Assembly (NCBI GenBank): GCA_030374765.1
Contig: JARGXX010000027.1
Location: 806,001 to 870,000 of the forward strand
Source of the DNA: Agarophyton chilense
Taxonomy: Eukaryota; Rhodophyta; Florideophyceae; Gracilariales; Gracilariaceae
Direction of reading: 5' to 3'
DNA: 64,000 bases
Shown here: piece after piece, positions 51,700 through 62,912 of the stretch
Layout of the letters: every line of letters begins with the position of its first letter
Position numbering within the stretch: the first letter of the stretch is position 1
Translations under genes and position numbers: made by a program
Notes under the pieces: model-generated
Told to the model about the DNA's origin: nothing
Seen by the model: the letters and a program-made list of their open reading frames with translations, nothing else
Database searches by the model: none

Positions 51700-54283
51700 T
51701 TAAGCTTGGCGGTAGCAGTACGTTTGGGCACTGGTGACTCAGAACTCATACAGAATTTACTTTACCTCGATGAGGACGAAGATGTGCCGTTGGAGCTCTT
51801 ACACATCTCGGGCATGGAAGAAACCAGGGAGATTCTGTCAAAAGACTGTACGGGAGTGGAAACTGGGAGCGAGAAGTCACCTGCTGAGGACCAAGAGTCC
51901 AACGATTCTGAGGGAAATAGAGACGTCGCAGAGGACGAGATGCAGGTGGACGACTGTTTCAAGGCAGCTATCATCTCTTACTTCAGAAGCCTTCCGGTTA
52001 ATGCTCCAGGTCGTGATGTAGTCCGAGAAGTGCGGTATATTGCAGAAAGCATAGGATACAATCTTCGATGTAGGACTTTTATCTTTGTAGTCATGAAGGA
52101 CGTTCAGCGGGACTCTGGGGTTGTAGGCGACAAACGTGTCCTCTAGATTTTTATACTGAAATGCAGGATGTACGGCAAGAAGAATCTCAGTGGTTTTTCT
52201 TTGAAAATTAAAACATTGACCCCAGAAAAGAAAGCAGAGGGGAGATCGTACGTTGCTGACTTCCAAGAAGCCAAGCACAAGCACTCACCTTCTACTAACC
52301 AAGCCGGGATCAGACATTTACCCCCCGAGGTGCGTAAAGAGGCGCTTCGTATGACAAACTATCTGCATATGTCACTTCCAGATACATTAACATATCTGGA
52401 GAACAAGTAAAATATGTTTATTAATCCAAGATCTGTCCGGCAGAAGATTGGGTATGGACGCTACACAAGCAATCCAAAGGACTTGAAACGCTCAAAGTTG
52501 TTCGAGACATTGGTCCAATTACATGAAGAAGACTTCGAGAATAATTTCTCTTTTAGGTGCGACTCGGAAGGTGGAGTGACGGCCGCCTATTGGGCAATTA
52601 AGGAATGGATCGAAGACTGTAAAGCATTCGGTGTTATGCCTGGTATCTCTTTTGATTGTAAATCTGTCGCCACCGCGATGGGTTTCCTCTTTTCACGATC
52701 AACCGGGGAGCTAATGACGGTTTCACCTTCAAGGTCAAGTTAACCTTCCTTGTGGGGTTCATGAGCTGCGGGACAGAGGCTGACTTTGTAGATATTCTAA
52801 CACGTTTTAAGGCAATGATACCTATCTCCCCTGCACTAATATGCATGGACCAGAGTGCTGCCTGTATCACCGCGACCGAAAAGTCTTCGAAAAGTTATTT
52901 ATTGTACTGGATGAGTGGCAAGTTAACCAAAACCAACTGAAAAGTGTAGTTGCTTGGTATGGCCAAATCGGAAGAGGTATTTGGTGCGACGATATGTCCA
53001 AAGATTTTTTCAATTTGGGAAGGTCCGAAAGGCTCCTCATCTTCACCAAACGGCCTGCTGAATTCGTATCAAAGTATTTTACCGGGTTCACTAATAAGCT
53101 GCCAGTTTGGTTTACATACATAAATATATAAGTAGAACGCAATTGCTCGTGGCTTGTTTTCCCAACTGTCCCGTCCCGAAGTTGTTCTTTTTTCTCAAAG
53201 AACGGGATATACAGAGGCGTATAATTCCTGTTACCGGGCGTATTTTCTAGCCAAAAACGTCCCATTCAGCGTCATTCCAAAGCATCTGAAGATGTTAACA
53301 CGAAAACGAACACAGGCTCGTAATAAGCCTATAATACGTTCGATGAAGACACTGAGCTCAAATTATCATTCTCTTCGCGATTCACGCTTGTCTATTCCTC
53401 CCTAAATTCTTGGTACGCTCATATCAGAGTATACCAGCTACGCTCTCACGAAGTTTAAGGAGATTAATCTAGATGCATCAAACCGTTACGGTGTACAACG
53501 TGTCTACTTGTCCGTATTAGAAGATGTGCACTGGCCTGAACTTCAATTAAAAACGGGCCTAAACCTGGGTCTGTTGCTTGTTTCGAACTCACTTTGAGTG
53601 TTCATCTTATTCGTAAGCTGGAAAACACCGAACTTCCCGGACCATCTACGCCTTTGAAAGTGCTTATCGCACGGAAAGAAACCGTTGAAGATGAAGGGGG
53701 AGAGAGCTAGCTGGTCGCCAAATGTGACTGTAAAAAGATGAAGTCCATAGATTTCTATTGCAGCCACATCATGAGATGTTCGTTTGCGTACAATGAATAC
53801 ATACTCATTGTACCTGAACTTAGAAAAGTTCTTGATGACTACCTTGAGATCGAAACATTCTTTGATCTCTACTGGAAGTCAAGGCTTTCTTTCGATAGTG
53901 TATGCGAGCTTCGAAAGGAATGTGGAGTTTTTTAAATGAAGGCGCTGTAGGAGAAGCTTCATAACGCTGAGATAGGTCCAAGCACTTTGATAATAGATGT
54001 AGATGCTTTCATTCACAAGGCAGCTGTAACAGAAGTACGAACCTATCTGAAATGAGCCAAAAAAGCGTTGTACGATAAACTACATCGATTGGAATCCAGA
54101 TTTGGGACTTTAGCTTCAAAAAAAGTCGAACATGTTCTTGCAAAAGCCGTTGAACGGCTTGTTGATTTGAAAAATTTAAACTCTGCTCTTCTTGAAAAAG
54201 TCGTTATTACTGAAGGGCATAAGAGAAATGCAAAAGACCAACAAATCAATTGGTATGAAAAATCACTCATGAGTCCATGCTGA
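51700..54283 (+). pseudogene. Mutator-like (MULE) transposase with SWIM zinc finger, decayed
   Basis: Consecutive broken frames make one protein. The N-terminal part (51700-52146) is acidic. At 52168-52743: AGIRHLPPEVRKEALRMTNY, SKLFETLVQLHEEDFENNF and GVMPGISFDCKSVATAMGF. After a frameshift near 52690: FVDILTRFKAMIPISPALIC and MDQSAACITATEKVF (DDE core), VLDEWQVNQNQLK and WYGQIGRGIWCDDMSKDFF, the MULE pattern before and around the inserted helices. At 53723-53779 comes CDCKKMKSIDFYCSHIMRC, a complete C-X-C-X9-C-X-H SWIM finger, usual at the C-terminus of MULE transposases. At least five stops or frameshifts. No terminal inverted repeats were located, so the element borders are unknown. Confidence 0.72.
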
Positions 54284-54787
54284 TTATTAGATGAAAAAGT
54301 CGTACATCTGTAAAGCCAACAAATCCAAAAAAAGTCTGAAGTTGACTCTTTCCCTAGAAACGCCTAGGCGCAAATGGAAGCATTGCGCATTATGAAAAGC
54401 ATCTATTATCACTAATATCTATATTAAGAATGAAACCAATGGAGAGAACTTCGCGAGTAGAACTTCCCACTCGCACAGAGTACTCTTAGGCGTGAGGAAG
54501 GTCTAATAGCATATTTTTGTTCTTCTGAGATCCTTTCGTGAGGCCCTACACAGCAATGAGAAGGTAGATGCAGACATAACGATTCAGAGTGGTTCTAATA
54601 TACTCGCGCGTTGTTTCGATGGGGTCTCGTTGAATGAGCGATGCATTGGGCTGAGCTATTTCCTAGGGAATACCGTGATGAGCCAATAACGAACGGTGTA
54701 GTCGGCATTGTTTATTGAGAGACGGTTGAGGAGCGACCAGAAGGGGTATCTCAATGAAGCGGAGCCCGCAACTTGGAGAAGAAGATA
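54284..54787. other. Spacer between MULE relic and Tc1 element
   Basis: No gene seen. It may include the end of the MULE. The last two bases of the TA at 54786-54787 are the Tc1 target site. Confidence 0.4.
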
Positions 54788-56346
54788 TAGTGGTGTGCAA
54801 AAATATAAGAACGATGTGTTTTTTGAGCAAAAAGGCCTTCCGAGAGCGAGATGAAGAAAAGATTTAGAGGACAGCAAGCTGAAACATCATCAATAAACAC
54901 TATTGATTCAACATAGGCCCAAAACTTATACATTCCTTACAGTTTTAGAAGCACTGTTTCTGCAGCAGTGCAAAAATATAAAAAAGAATTCAGAAAAGGC
55001 GCGCACTGATGTTCCACGCACACAAAACAGTATCAATTGCGCATATGTACTACAAATCATTCTCCTTCGTAGTTTTAGACCTTTTGAAGATCCTCCAAAC
55101 CATTCAAACTATGCCGAAGGGTAAACAACTTACCAGCACAGAAGTCGCCAAAAAAATTGCACTTCATGGAGCTAATCTGTCCTTACAACGTATAGCAACT
55201 CAGGGAAATCGCTCCAAAACAGCTGTACACCAATGCCTGAAGCGACAAAGCGTAGTTGTTACGAAGAAAAGAAGTGGAAGGCCGCAAAATCTCACGCCTC
55301 ATAATACCCGTCACATAAAGCGGCTGCTTTCTAAGCAATCCAGCTCCGCTAAAGTTTTAAAAGAGGATCTCAATTTCGACGTTTCTGTTTCTACTGTGAC
55401 GAGGGCTATCCATCGCTTGAACATATTTGTGTACAAGAAGAAAAAATTGGCACCCCCGATAACCGAACAGCATCGAATTGCGCGTCTCGAATGGGCCATG
55501 CGATACAATCGATTTTATCCTCACGAATGGAATATGGTTGTATGGTCTGACGAGAAAAAAATTAACGGTGACGGCCCAGTTGGGTGGACTTATTACTGGC
55601 ATGATTTACGTCATGATGAAAAAGATTTTTCTTAGATGAAGAATGCAAAGTTTTCAGCAATGGCTTGGGAATGTTTTTCTCGTTATGGAAAAGGCCCTTT
55701 GGTTTTTATTGATAGAAATATTAATTTGAAGCGATATTCAGAGATTCTAAAGTCAAACTTTCTACCTTGGGTGGACGACTACCATGAGAAGGAGCTTATA
55801 TTCCAGCAAGACAATGCCCCCATTCATGTAACAAAGTACTATAAGGTTTGGTTTAATGAAGATAATATAGAGCTCTTGGAAGGGCCTGCACACTCACTGG
55901 ATCCTAATGCTATCGAGAACCTTTTGGTGTATTTCTGCCTACAGAGTGTATGCTGATAATCGCCAGTTTGGTTCAAAAGAAGAGCTAAAACAGGCAATAA
56001 GTGATGAGTGGTCGAAATTAGACGCAAACGTGCTCACTCTGCTTTCCAGAAGCATGCGACGTCGTTGCATGGCTACAATTGTAGCCAATGGGAAGAAAAC
56101 AAAGTATTAAAACTCCTTTGCTGTTGTGTTGTGCAATAAATAAAATATCGTTCTTTCCCTTTTGACGCGGACATTATATGTTATTCTGTAGCTGCCGTTC
56201 GTTAGGTGCCTGTTTTATTAGAAAAGAGTTCATGAAACTCATTTTAACCTTGTTGCCAACATTTTACCGTGTTCAAGAGTTACCTCTACTTTGTGCGCCC
56301 CACATACCAGGTTTGCGGGGTGTTCTTATACTTTTGCACACCACTG
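54788..56346 (+). mobile_element. Tc1/mariner element with terminal inverted repeats (1.56 kb)
   Basis: The left end TAGTGGTGTGCAAAAATAT (54788) and right end ATACTTTTGCACACCACTG (to 56346) are inverted copies over about 26 bases, with two differences, continuing into AAGAAC/GTTCTT. Both are flanked by TA (54786-54787 and 56347-56348), the obligatory Tc1/mariner target duplication. The right end reads CAGTGG, the usual family start; the left has T for C. It encloses a single transposase pseudogene. Confidence 0.92.
55111..56110 (+). pseudogene. Tc1/mariner DD34E transposase
   Basis: About 332 codons from MPKGKQLTSTEVAKKIAL. Two helix-turn-helix regions come first (EVAKKIALHGANLSLQRIAT; KSGRPQNLTPHNTRHIKRLL-like stretch), with the GRPxxL motif between. 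The catalytic domain has VVWSDEKKINGDG (first Asp), IFQQDNAPIHVTKYY (second Asp) and AHSLDPNAIENLLVY, with Glu 34 residues after the second Asp, so DD34E. AHSPDLNPIEN is the usual form. Two lesions: a TAG at 55633-55635 and a frameshift near 55925. After that the C-terminal part continues in another frame (RVYADNRQFGSKEELKQAIS, SRSMRRRCMATI). A simple, moderately old relic. Confidence 0.93.
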
Positions 56347-56679
56347 TAGCTCTGGTTTGAATTTGGCGCGAAAACCGATGTCAAATTGTGCTCGATGTTG
56401 AGGCCACCATTACTATTGGCGGAGAGGCGAGATAGGCTAACGGTACCATTTTGGTTGGTACCAGATGTTGAGGCCAGCCCTCTCATTGGCTCCGCCCACA
56501 CGCCGACCACGCCGTGTGTTTTCGGCTCTGGCTCTTGGGAGCTAGAGAGGGATGTCTGGGGACCTTCAATTTCAGGCATAGCGATTGCTAATCTTAATCT
56601 CTTTCTTCAAATACACAGGCGTGCCGTATTGGTCAAACTCTTGCGCAACGTTCTGCTCGGCGGTCATTCGGCTTCAAAC
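56347..56679. other. Upstream region of TEN1
   Basis: Presumed promoter and leader of TEN1. Frames upstream of 56680 in the same register (from 56386) lack family resemblance. Confidence 0.4.
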
Positions 56680-57265
56680 ATGGCTGCGGCTATCAATATG
56701 CCTGACATTAAGAGCGGGAAACTTTTGCAAATAGACGAGCTGGACAACTGGAGCCCAGACGAGCGTCATGGAAATGCCGTGCGAATAATGGGAAGGTGTG
56801 TCATCAACAACATAAATTGCTGCCAACCCTTGAAGCACATCTAACTTTATGAACGATTCTTACCTTTTGAAAGAGTAAAGCGCGTGGATTTCGGCAGGGA
56901 TGTAGTCTTTCTCGAATACCATGGAAGAGAACTCGCTGTACATACCGCTGAAATCCAAGACCCTAGAATCGGATTGGACCACATCGGAACAATGTTTATG
57001 TGTCTGGGAGAACTGGAAAGATTTGAAAATGAGGTATGTAGGAAAGAAACGCGATTTGTGTATCAAGGGGATTGTGTAGGTATATTTGACGTTAACCATG
57101 TCTGACAATTTGCATCCTCTTGTTTGGAAATAGTTGCTCCTCAGAGCAAGGATTGTGAAAGAAATGAAAGGTGTAGATGTAAATCTGTATGACAGATGCC
57201 TGAAGATCAGAAAGGATTTCGACAAGAACGTCTTGGACTCGACCGAACGAAAGAATGATCTGTGA
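56680..57265 (+). CDS. TEN1: CST complex subunit TEN1 (three exons: 56680-56795, 56874-57033, 57134-57265)
   Basis: I assembled this gene from three exons; no single frame shows it. Intron 1 (56796-56873, 78 nt) has GTGTGT...TTGAAAG ends, and intron 2 (57034-57133, 100 nt) has a strong GTATGT donor and GGAAATAG acceptor with CTGAC upstream. The frame is kept across both joins and gives 135 residues. The order fits the small OB-fold protein TEN1: SGKLLQIDEL, NAVRIMGRVKRVDF (family: VRVxGRL), VVFLEYHGRELAVHTAEI, IGTMFMCLGELE (family: GSLYQFIGELE) and LLLRARIVKEMKGVDVNLYD (family: VLxARVxRNVDGLDxxLYE). TEN1 with STN1 and CTC1 protects telomeres and helps fill in the C-strand. It is convergent with the formin. 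The upstream Met at 56680 or 56698 could be the start. Confidence 0.85.
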
Positions 57266-57792
57266 ATCTACCATTTCGCTTTTCTATCGCCAAGCTCTCT
57301 CTTCGCCAAGCTCTCTCTTGTTCAAACCTTACGGCATAAACGAGATGCAAGAAAACTGGTGCCAGTTCGTCCAAAACTCTGAAGCATAGAAGGCCTGTGC
57401 AAAAACCGATATTCAGTCAGTAAGTATATATTAAGGTCAGGCAGCGTCGTCAAAGACCACATCTATTAGATACGCTATAGAGATGCACCCCTGTGATCTA
57501 TCAGACGATATAATATGGAATGTTAAGCTACATCTATGATTGTACAGATTAGTGAGAAGGCTAAAACTTCACAGCTGGATCGAAAACCTGACTGCGAGGC
57601 ATGGATAATCTTACACCCGAGAGTCCTAACCTCATAAAAAGCTGATGAAGTTGTACCATCCTCGCGAGCTCGTAGGTAAATTATCTAGTATCGCTCTGGT
57701 AATAGGTATCAAATGCTGTACATTCCAACCCTATGACGGTTATTACTTATTCCATCATCAGGAATGCATCCGATACCTGTTTCCACTTTTCC
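57266..57792. other. Convergent intergenic region between TEN1 and the formin
   Basis: No gene. A 16-base motif CGCCAAGCTCTCTCTT occurs twice in tandem at about 57290-57320. Terminators of both genes should lie here. Confidence 0.45.
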
Positions 57793-60700
57793 TCACACAT
57801 TCTGCTTGCGATCTTCTGCTTCTCTTTGAGCCATTCTTTCCTTTCGAGCTTTCTCCTCAGCTCTTACCTCGTTTTCTTTCGCAGCTTGTCGGAAGGCTTC
57901 GATAAACGCCGATAGAGTACTAAACAAATCCTCCACCTTCACATGCTTAGTGTCTTCACCAAGCAAAACTGCCAGTTCCATGAAGATACGTAGCATCTCC
58001 TCTTGCAACTTCAGCAGATCCTCGACTGCCGCTTCCGCCTTATTAAATATATCCTTCGCGACTGCAAGAGCGTTTCTGTTTTTGACTTTCTTGGTCTCTT
58101 CGTGTACCTCCGGTGAGCTGGATCCTCCGGATTTCTTGGGATCTCCACTTTCCTTGGCCTGTTCATAACTTCCCGAAGACTGAGAGTCAGACGTATTAGA
58201 CAAACGCCTTGCAGATTTCGGCGGGGGAGGGGTGTTCGGTAGTGAAACGTTTTGCTTTCCACCTTTTGCCTGTTCCTCTTTGACAATCATGGTCAGTTCT
58301 CTCCCCAACATGGTCACTGCCTTCTGGAAAGTGGTTAATTCCCGCGCGATATCTTCCTTTGCAACTCGCCGGGCCTTCACGATGTGGGGCATGTCTTCAG
58401 GAAGTTTCAATATATCGGGTGACTTCTTCTCAGCAAGGTCCACAATGTAATGCAACAGATTTGTTCCTCGTTCCCGCGCTTTAATCTCAGTGAGTTTCGT
58501 TAAAGCTTCCAACTTAAATCCTCGAGCTGAACCCTTCGCAGTGCCGGCGTTCAAAAAATTCCCAATGGCTAGAACCATAGCCAATACTTGCTGCAGCCGT
58601 TTGCAGCCCAAGACCTCCTTTGAAGCCGTGATAACATCAGATAATGAAGTACGGATCTCTTCCTCGACTTCTTCGGCAGTGCGCATTGTTATCATTGCTT
58701 TTACCTTCGCAGTCCATCGCGGAACCCGTGCAATGTGATAGGCTAAAGCTTCAGCAGGGTTGAGTTGTGCTACATCTTCTCCTGGAGCAGCAAAGTTCTT
58801 CGCCATTTCCAACTCCTCAGGTTTGAATGCGTTTGACAACAAGGCGCTCACATTGTCTAGAGAGAGTTTTTCTTCAAGTGGATCCAAAGTGCGTACTGCT
58901 TCAGTGATTTCTTTAGAAGGAATACCAAACTTTCGGAGCATGATCAGCGTGTTTTGCATTTTTCTCTGCTCAAGGATTCCGGCGGCATGAGGTCCACTTG
59001 ACTCTTGTTTCGTTTCTTCTTTCTGTTCGAAAGCCTTCGGCGGTGGTTTGTTGCTAAAAAACTCTAGGAGATCTTTCTCTGCGTCTTCATCAAGCGCAAC
59101 AATGTTTTGGAACTCTTCCTTTGCGTAGAGTGTCTTACTCACCTTCACGTTCGAAATCGTATTCCAGTTAAGACGCTTTGTATCGTTTCGTTTTTGCGGT
59201 TCTGAAGTAGGCGTACCACTTCCGGGGTTCGGAGCCCTCGGAGTGGTGGAAGGCGAAGGTTTCTTGAGGCCGCCAGCAGGAGGAGGCTTTGGTGGTCCCG
59301 GAGCTTTCTTCAGACCGCCTATGGGGGGTGGGGGCGGCGGTGCCTTCTTCAGACCTGACAAGGGAGGTGGGGGCGGAGGCGGTGCACTCGTCTTCTTCGT
59401 TCCCGGCAAAGGAGGAGCGGGTGGGGCACCGGGTTTCGGGACCCCATCCTTCGGAGGCGGTGCAGAATGTGTTGTACTGGTGCTTGTTGGCGGAGGCGGC
59501 GGCGGGGGAAGAGGTGCACTTCCGGTGCGAACAACGCCGAGAGGTCTAGGCGGTGGCGGTGGTGGAGGTGGTGGTGGAGGTGGTGGTGGAAGTGCACCAC
59601 CAGCACCAGACCCTGGTGCAGTTGCAACTCCACCTGGGGGGCGCGGTGGTGGTGGTGGTGGTGGTGGTGGAAGTGCACCACCAGCGCCAGACCCTGGTGC
59701 AGTTGCAGCTCCACTTGGGGGGCGCGGTGGTGGTGGTGGTGGTGGTGGTGGGGGCCGCGCCCCCCCACTAGAAAGGGGCGCACCAGCAGCCCCGGGTGGA
59801 AGGGGGGGGGGAGGAATCGGCCTTTTGCTCGATAAACCACCACCGATGACCGCACCATTTCTTGACGAATCAGGAATCCCCGAAGATGGTGTCTCTGTCG
59901 CGTTTGTCGGCTCCGCCTCATGGCGCATAACATTAACTCTGTCAACCACCTCCTGAGTCGAAAAGAACTTTCGACCGCCGCCATCCCCAGCCCCGGTCTT
60001 TGATTCTCGAACCAGAGCTTCCAAGGCCCCAGTTATCTGACTTATTATTTCCTTCTCATTAATCCCTGAATCGCTGAGTGTATCAGCGTTTTTTAGAGCA
60101 TCGTCCGCACGAAAACGATCTGTTAAGCCCGTCTTCTTCACACCTTTGAGAAGTACTTGGACTGCCTCCCGAAGAATTCCAGCATCTCGCTTTTCTTCGT
60201 CTTCCTCACTTTCTTCAGTAGCACCACTCTCATCTGAATCTGACTTTTTCCTTTGAGATAGTTTCTCTTGCAGAGCACTAAAATCCTCTAACTCCTCCTC
60301 GTCGAGTTCTTCTTCGTGAATGAAATTAGCAATATCAGAGAAACCGTCCCCCTCAGATGAACCCTCTGTAGTTGTTTGAGTCGAGCCGCGACGTCCAGAA
60401 TATGTCTTTGCAAGCAATTGCTTAGCAGTTTTCTGTCTTGCGATCCTATCTGCTTGTTGATCATTGCTCACTTCCTCATTGTACCGCATAAACACCTCCA
60501 CGAACTCGTCCACGCCATCGGGTGGTACATCAACCCCAAATACTTCCTCTAACATTTTCGCTTTGCGTTGAACATCAGCCCCTTCGAACACAGTATGCTG
60601 TTCTTGTATCCGTCTTTCTCGTTCGGCGTTCTTCTGTTGTAATTCATCCATGAAATTGGCGCTTCCATTCTTTCCCGAATATGATGGTTGGACAATGGCC

Positions 60701-61920
60701 TGCATCGTGGGAGGGGGTGCAGTGGGAGCATTCGAGGCGATCTCCTCCACAACTTCATACAAGTCTGCAACTCGGCCAATTAGACCAGCTTTCTCGTCAC
60801 CCAACTTTTCTGCATACTTTTCCATGGCTTCCTCGGAAAAGTCATCTTTATCAACCCCCTCCGGAGGATCAACAGATTCAATGAAGAAATGGATTTCAAT
60901 ATCTGTATCATACTGTAGTTTGTTCGTCAATCCAGGTGCGGTTTCAAGATCCTTGTACGGCACACGATGATATGGAGGCTCTAGGAATCCGGTATGTCTT
61001 GCAATGATAAAGAGCGGTTTGGTGACATCGCTTAACGGCACCCAGTGTTCAAACGCGAAGACAACATCGCCCGCTATAATCTCGTCGTTGAGTGCAAAAT
61101 TGGCATACCCGGTTCCCACAGTGATATCCGCGCCACCGTCCTCTGAGCGCATTATAGTGGTACATTGCGCAATGTCGCCGTTGCCAGCCTGGTATATACG
61201 AATTATCGGATTCCAAAGCTGGTCGTCTATGTACACAGAGCCCTGTATCAAGATCTTGGCCAGTTGAAGGGGACGATTGTTGGGAAATCGCATATTGATG
61301 CGAAGCATAGTGAAGTAACGTAAGTACTGATACAGATTGGGGTTTAGTATATCCTGAGTCACCTGACGATCAGAGCACATCCCAGAGTCCTTGACAGTTT
61401 TCTTCAGGTGCTCCAGAGCAGCAATTCCGTTTTCTGTGAGACAAACATATGCCATATACGCGCACGCAACCAATGCAATGATAGTGAGCGGTCGATATTC
61501 TTCGCATAGTTCATTGCGGGTGATAATGAGCACGATGTGCTGAGAGCCAGACTTGAAACCACTAGTAAGCCAGTCGTAGGCATCAGCGCATACCTCGAAC
61601 AAAGAAGAGAGCGAAGGAATTAGATAATAGGGTCCCAAACGCACAGGAGTAGTAACAAGCACGCCTGGGAGGATGTCGTCGGCCCACGTTTCATCACCGG
61701 TAGCACCAACATCCAGAAGAAGGACCTGACGCGCTTCTCCATATTTGCTATGAATCTTTTGAAGAGCAAAAGACATATCATCCTTAAAGGTTTCAGGATC
61801 GTACAGCGCAATGAGCACGCCGTCGACAAGCTCAGAAACCTTACGGCTGGACCTAGGTTTCTTGTAGAAGGTCTGCAACAAGCCCTTCATGGCGAGAATG
61901 GGCGCGCCGCATGAAGGCAC
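57793..61920 (-). CDS. Formin with N-terminal PTEN-like and C2 domains
   Basis: One 1375-residue frame. Residues about 11-215 (MKGLLQTFYKKPRSSRKVSE, LVDGVLIALYDPETF) resemble the PTEN-like domain of plant class II formins. About 215-355 is the accompanying C2 domain (LQLAKILIQGSVYIDDQLWN, GDVVFAFEHW). An acidic region (about 520-590) precedes the FH1 (about 690-895), with long polyproline runs for profilin-actin. FH2 (about 910-1300) shows RLNWNTISNVKVSKTLY, GNFLNAGTAKGSARGFKLEA and LTKLTEIKARERGTNLLHYI. FH2 dimers nucleate and elongate actin filaments. The phosphatase P-loop HCxxGxxR is not present: the corresponding segment reads IALVACAYMAYVC, so this domain is probably a membrane-lipid binder, not an enzyme. 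The start could be Met1 or Met11. Confidence 0.93.
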   Translation of the reverse strand: MPSCGAPILAMKGLLQTFYKKPRSSRKVSELVDGVLIALYDPETFKDDMSFALQKIHSKYGEARQVLLLDVGATGDETWADDILPGVLVTTPVRLGPYYLIPSLSSLFEVCADAYDWLTSGFKSGSQHIVLIITRNELCEEYRPLTIIALVACAYMAYVCLTENGIAALEHLKKTVKDSGMCSDRQVTQDILNPNLYQYLRYFTMLRINMRFPNNRPLQLAKILIQGSVYIDDQLWNPIIRIYQAGNGDIAQCTTIMRSEDGGADITVGTGYANFALNDEIIAGDVVFAFEHWVPLSDVTKPLFIIARHTGFLEPPYHRVPYKDLETAPGLTNKLQYDTDIEIHFFIESVDPPEGVDKDDFSEEAMEKYAEKLGDEKAGLIGRVADLYEVVEEIASNAPTAPPPTMQAIVQPSYSGKNGSANFMDELQQKNAERERRIQEQHTVFEGADVQRKAKMLEEVFGVDVPPDGVDEFVEVFMRYNEEVSNDQQADRIARQKTAKQLLAKTYSGRRGSTQTTTEGSSEGDGFSDIANFIHEEELDEEELEDFSALQEKLSQRKKSDSDESGATEESEEDEEKRDAGILREAVQVLLKGVKKTGLTDRFRADDALKNADTLSDSGINEKEIISQITGALEALVRESKTGAGDGGGRKFFSTQEVVDRVNVMRHEAEPTNATETPSSGIPDSSRNGAVIGGGLSSKRPIPPPPLPPGAAGAPLSSGGARPPPPPPPPPPRPPSGAATAPGSGAGGALPPPPPPPPPRPPGGVATAPGSGAGGALPPPPPPPPPPPPPPRPLGVVRTGSAPLPPPPPPPTSTSTTHSAPPPKDGVPKPGAPPAPPLPGTKKTSAPPPPPPPLSGLKKAPPPPPPIGGLKKAPGPPKPPPAGGLKKPSPSTTPRAPNPGSGTPTSEPQKRNDTKRLNWNTISNVKVSKTLYAKEEFQNIVALDEDAEKDLLEFFSNKPPPKAFEQKEETKQESSGPHAAGILEQRKMQNTLIMLRKFGIPSKEITEAVRTLDPLEEKLSLDNVSALLSNAFKPEELEMAKNFAAPGEDVAQLNPAEALAYHIARVPRWTAKVKAMITMRTAEEVEEEIRTSLSDVITASKEVLGCKRLQQVLAMVLAIGNFLNAGTAKGSARGFKLEALTKLTEIKARERGTNLLHYIVDLAEKKSPDILKLPEDMPHIVKARRVAKEDIARELTTFQKAVTMLGRELTMIVKEEQAKGGKQNVSLPNTPPPPKSARRLSNTSDSQSSGSYEQAKESGDPKKSGGSSSPEVHEETKKVKNRNALAVAKDIFNKAEAAVEDLLKLQEEMLRIFMELAVLLGEDTKHVKVEDLFSTLSAFIEAFRQAAKENEVRAEEKARKERMAQREAEDRKQNV
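59590..59751. repeat. 81-bp minisatellite within the formin FH1 domain
   Basis: Two units of 81 bp (starting at 59590 and 59671) encode GSGAGGALPP followed by polyproline and RPPGGVATAP. They are separated by GGT repeats on the plus strand (polyproline on the coding strand). The period is a multiple of three, so copy-number change keeps the frame. Confidence 0.9.
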
Positions 61921-62912
61921 GGCGTGCGAAAAGCGTTCCGCGCGCAGACGAGACGGGGGGGGAGGGGAAGGTGGGGGGTTAGATTGCTAGTATCTACAGT
62001 CACAGGGCGGGCGACTAGGGGTTGGGCGGAGTGACGTGAGGGCGCATCAGGTCGAGCGTGTTTGATGTTTGCGCATTGCGCAGTACAGCGACAGAGCGAA
62101 AGCTGCGTGATTTCTTCTTGAAAAATCTGTAAGGTGTATAGCTTACAGTGCTTTCACGGGCTGAAACAGTTTTGGACGAAGCCATACAGCTCTACAAAAG
62201 TTTACGCCTATTCGTGCAGATACGAAGGTATAAACTACCTTGGTATCTCTATATAGCTACAGTAGTAGATAAACACTGGCAGCGTACTCTTTTGCTCGGA
62301 CATAGCGCAATAGCGAAAGATTAAGGGTTCCTTCGTGACTACATCATGGCGAGCTTCATGTACAGGCACCAACCAAGGCGTCCCTCCTTTTTTGTGGCCA
62401 AGTTGTTTTCTCCATATCATGTCTTGTGTCTTCGATCGCCGCGGTGTTACGACTGTCTGCCATCAACGTTGGTTCCTCCGCATGCCTCGCGCGATCAGCA
62501 CAGATGCAGTTTGCTAACGTGCTTGTGATGTAAATTAACTTCAGCACCTCGCAATCGCTGTGTGGCACAGCCGCAGTGCTGCATGAAGTGTGCGCAATAT
62601 ACGATACCGATACGAAGTCGTTATCGAGCAACCAATTAAATTGTACCCTTCGTACCTCTGCCGATCTCCTCACAATATGCAACGATGAGAGACAGTATCA
62701 AGAGCGCAACGTACCATTTTTCATATCAGATCTGCTCCAGCCTTTACTTCACAAAGGTGGGTGTGGGAAATTGCAGAGGAAATGTCGACCAAGCCGAAGG
62801 ACAAGCATATGTTGCAGTGATCCGATACATCAAGCACACAGCTATGGACGCAGAAAAAGTTGTTCGACGACAAGGTTGCGAAGCATAATTTACATGGAGA
62901 TGAATAACAGTG
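61921..62912. other. Intergenic region upstream of the formin and downstream of LC8
   Basis: No supported gene; ORFs up to 136 codons overlap on both strands without features. Just upstream of the formin start is a pyrimidine tract on its coding strand (61955-61978), like that of NAA15. Confidence 0.45.

Noticed and set aside
59243..59956. Glycine-rich open frame of 237 codons on the plus strand
   Set aside because: It is the antisense shadow of the formin FH1 polyproline region; the minus-strand protein has clear domains.
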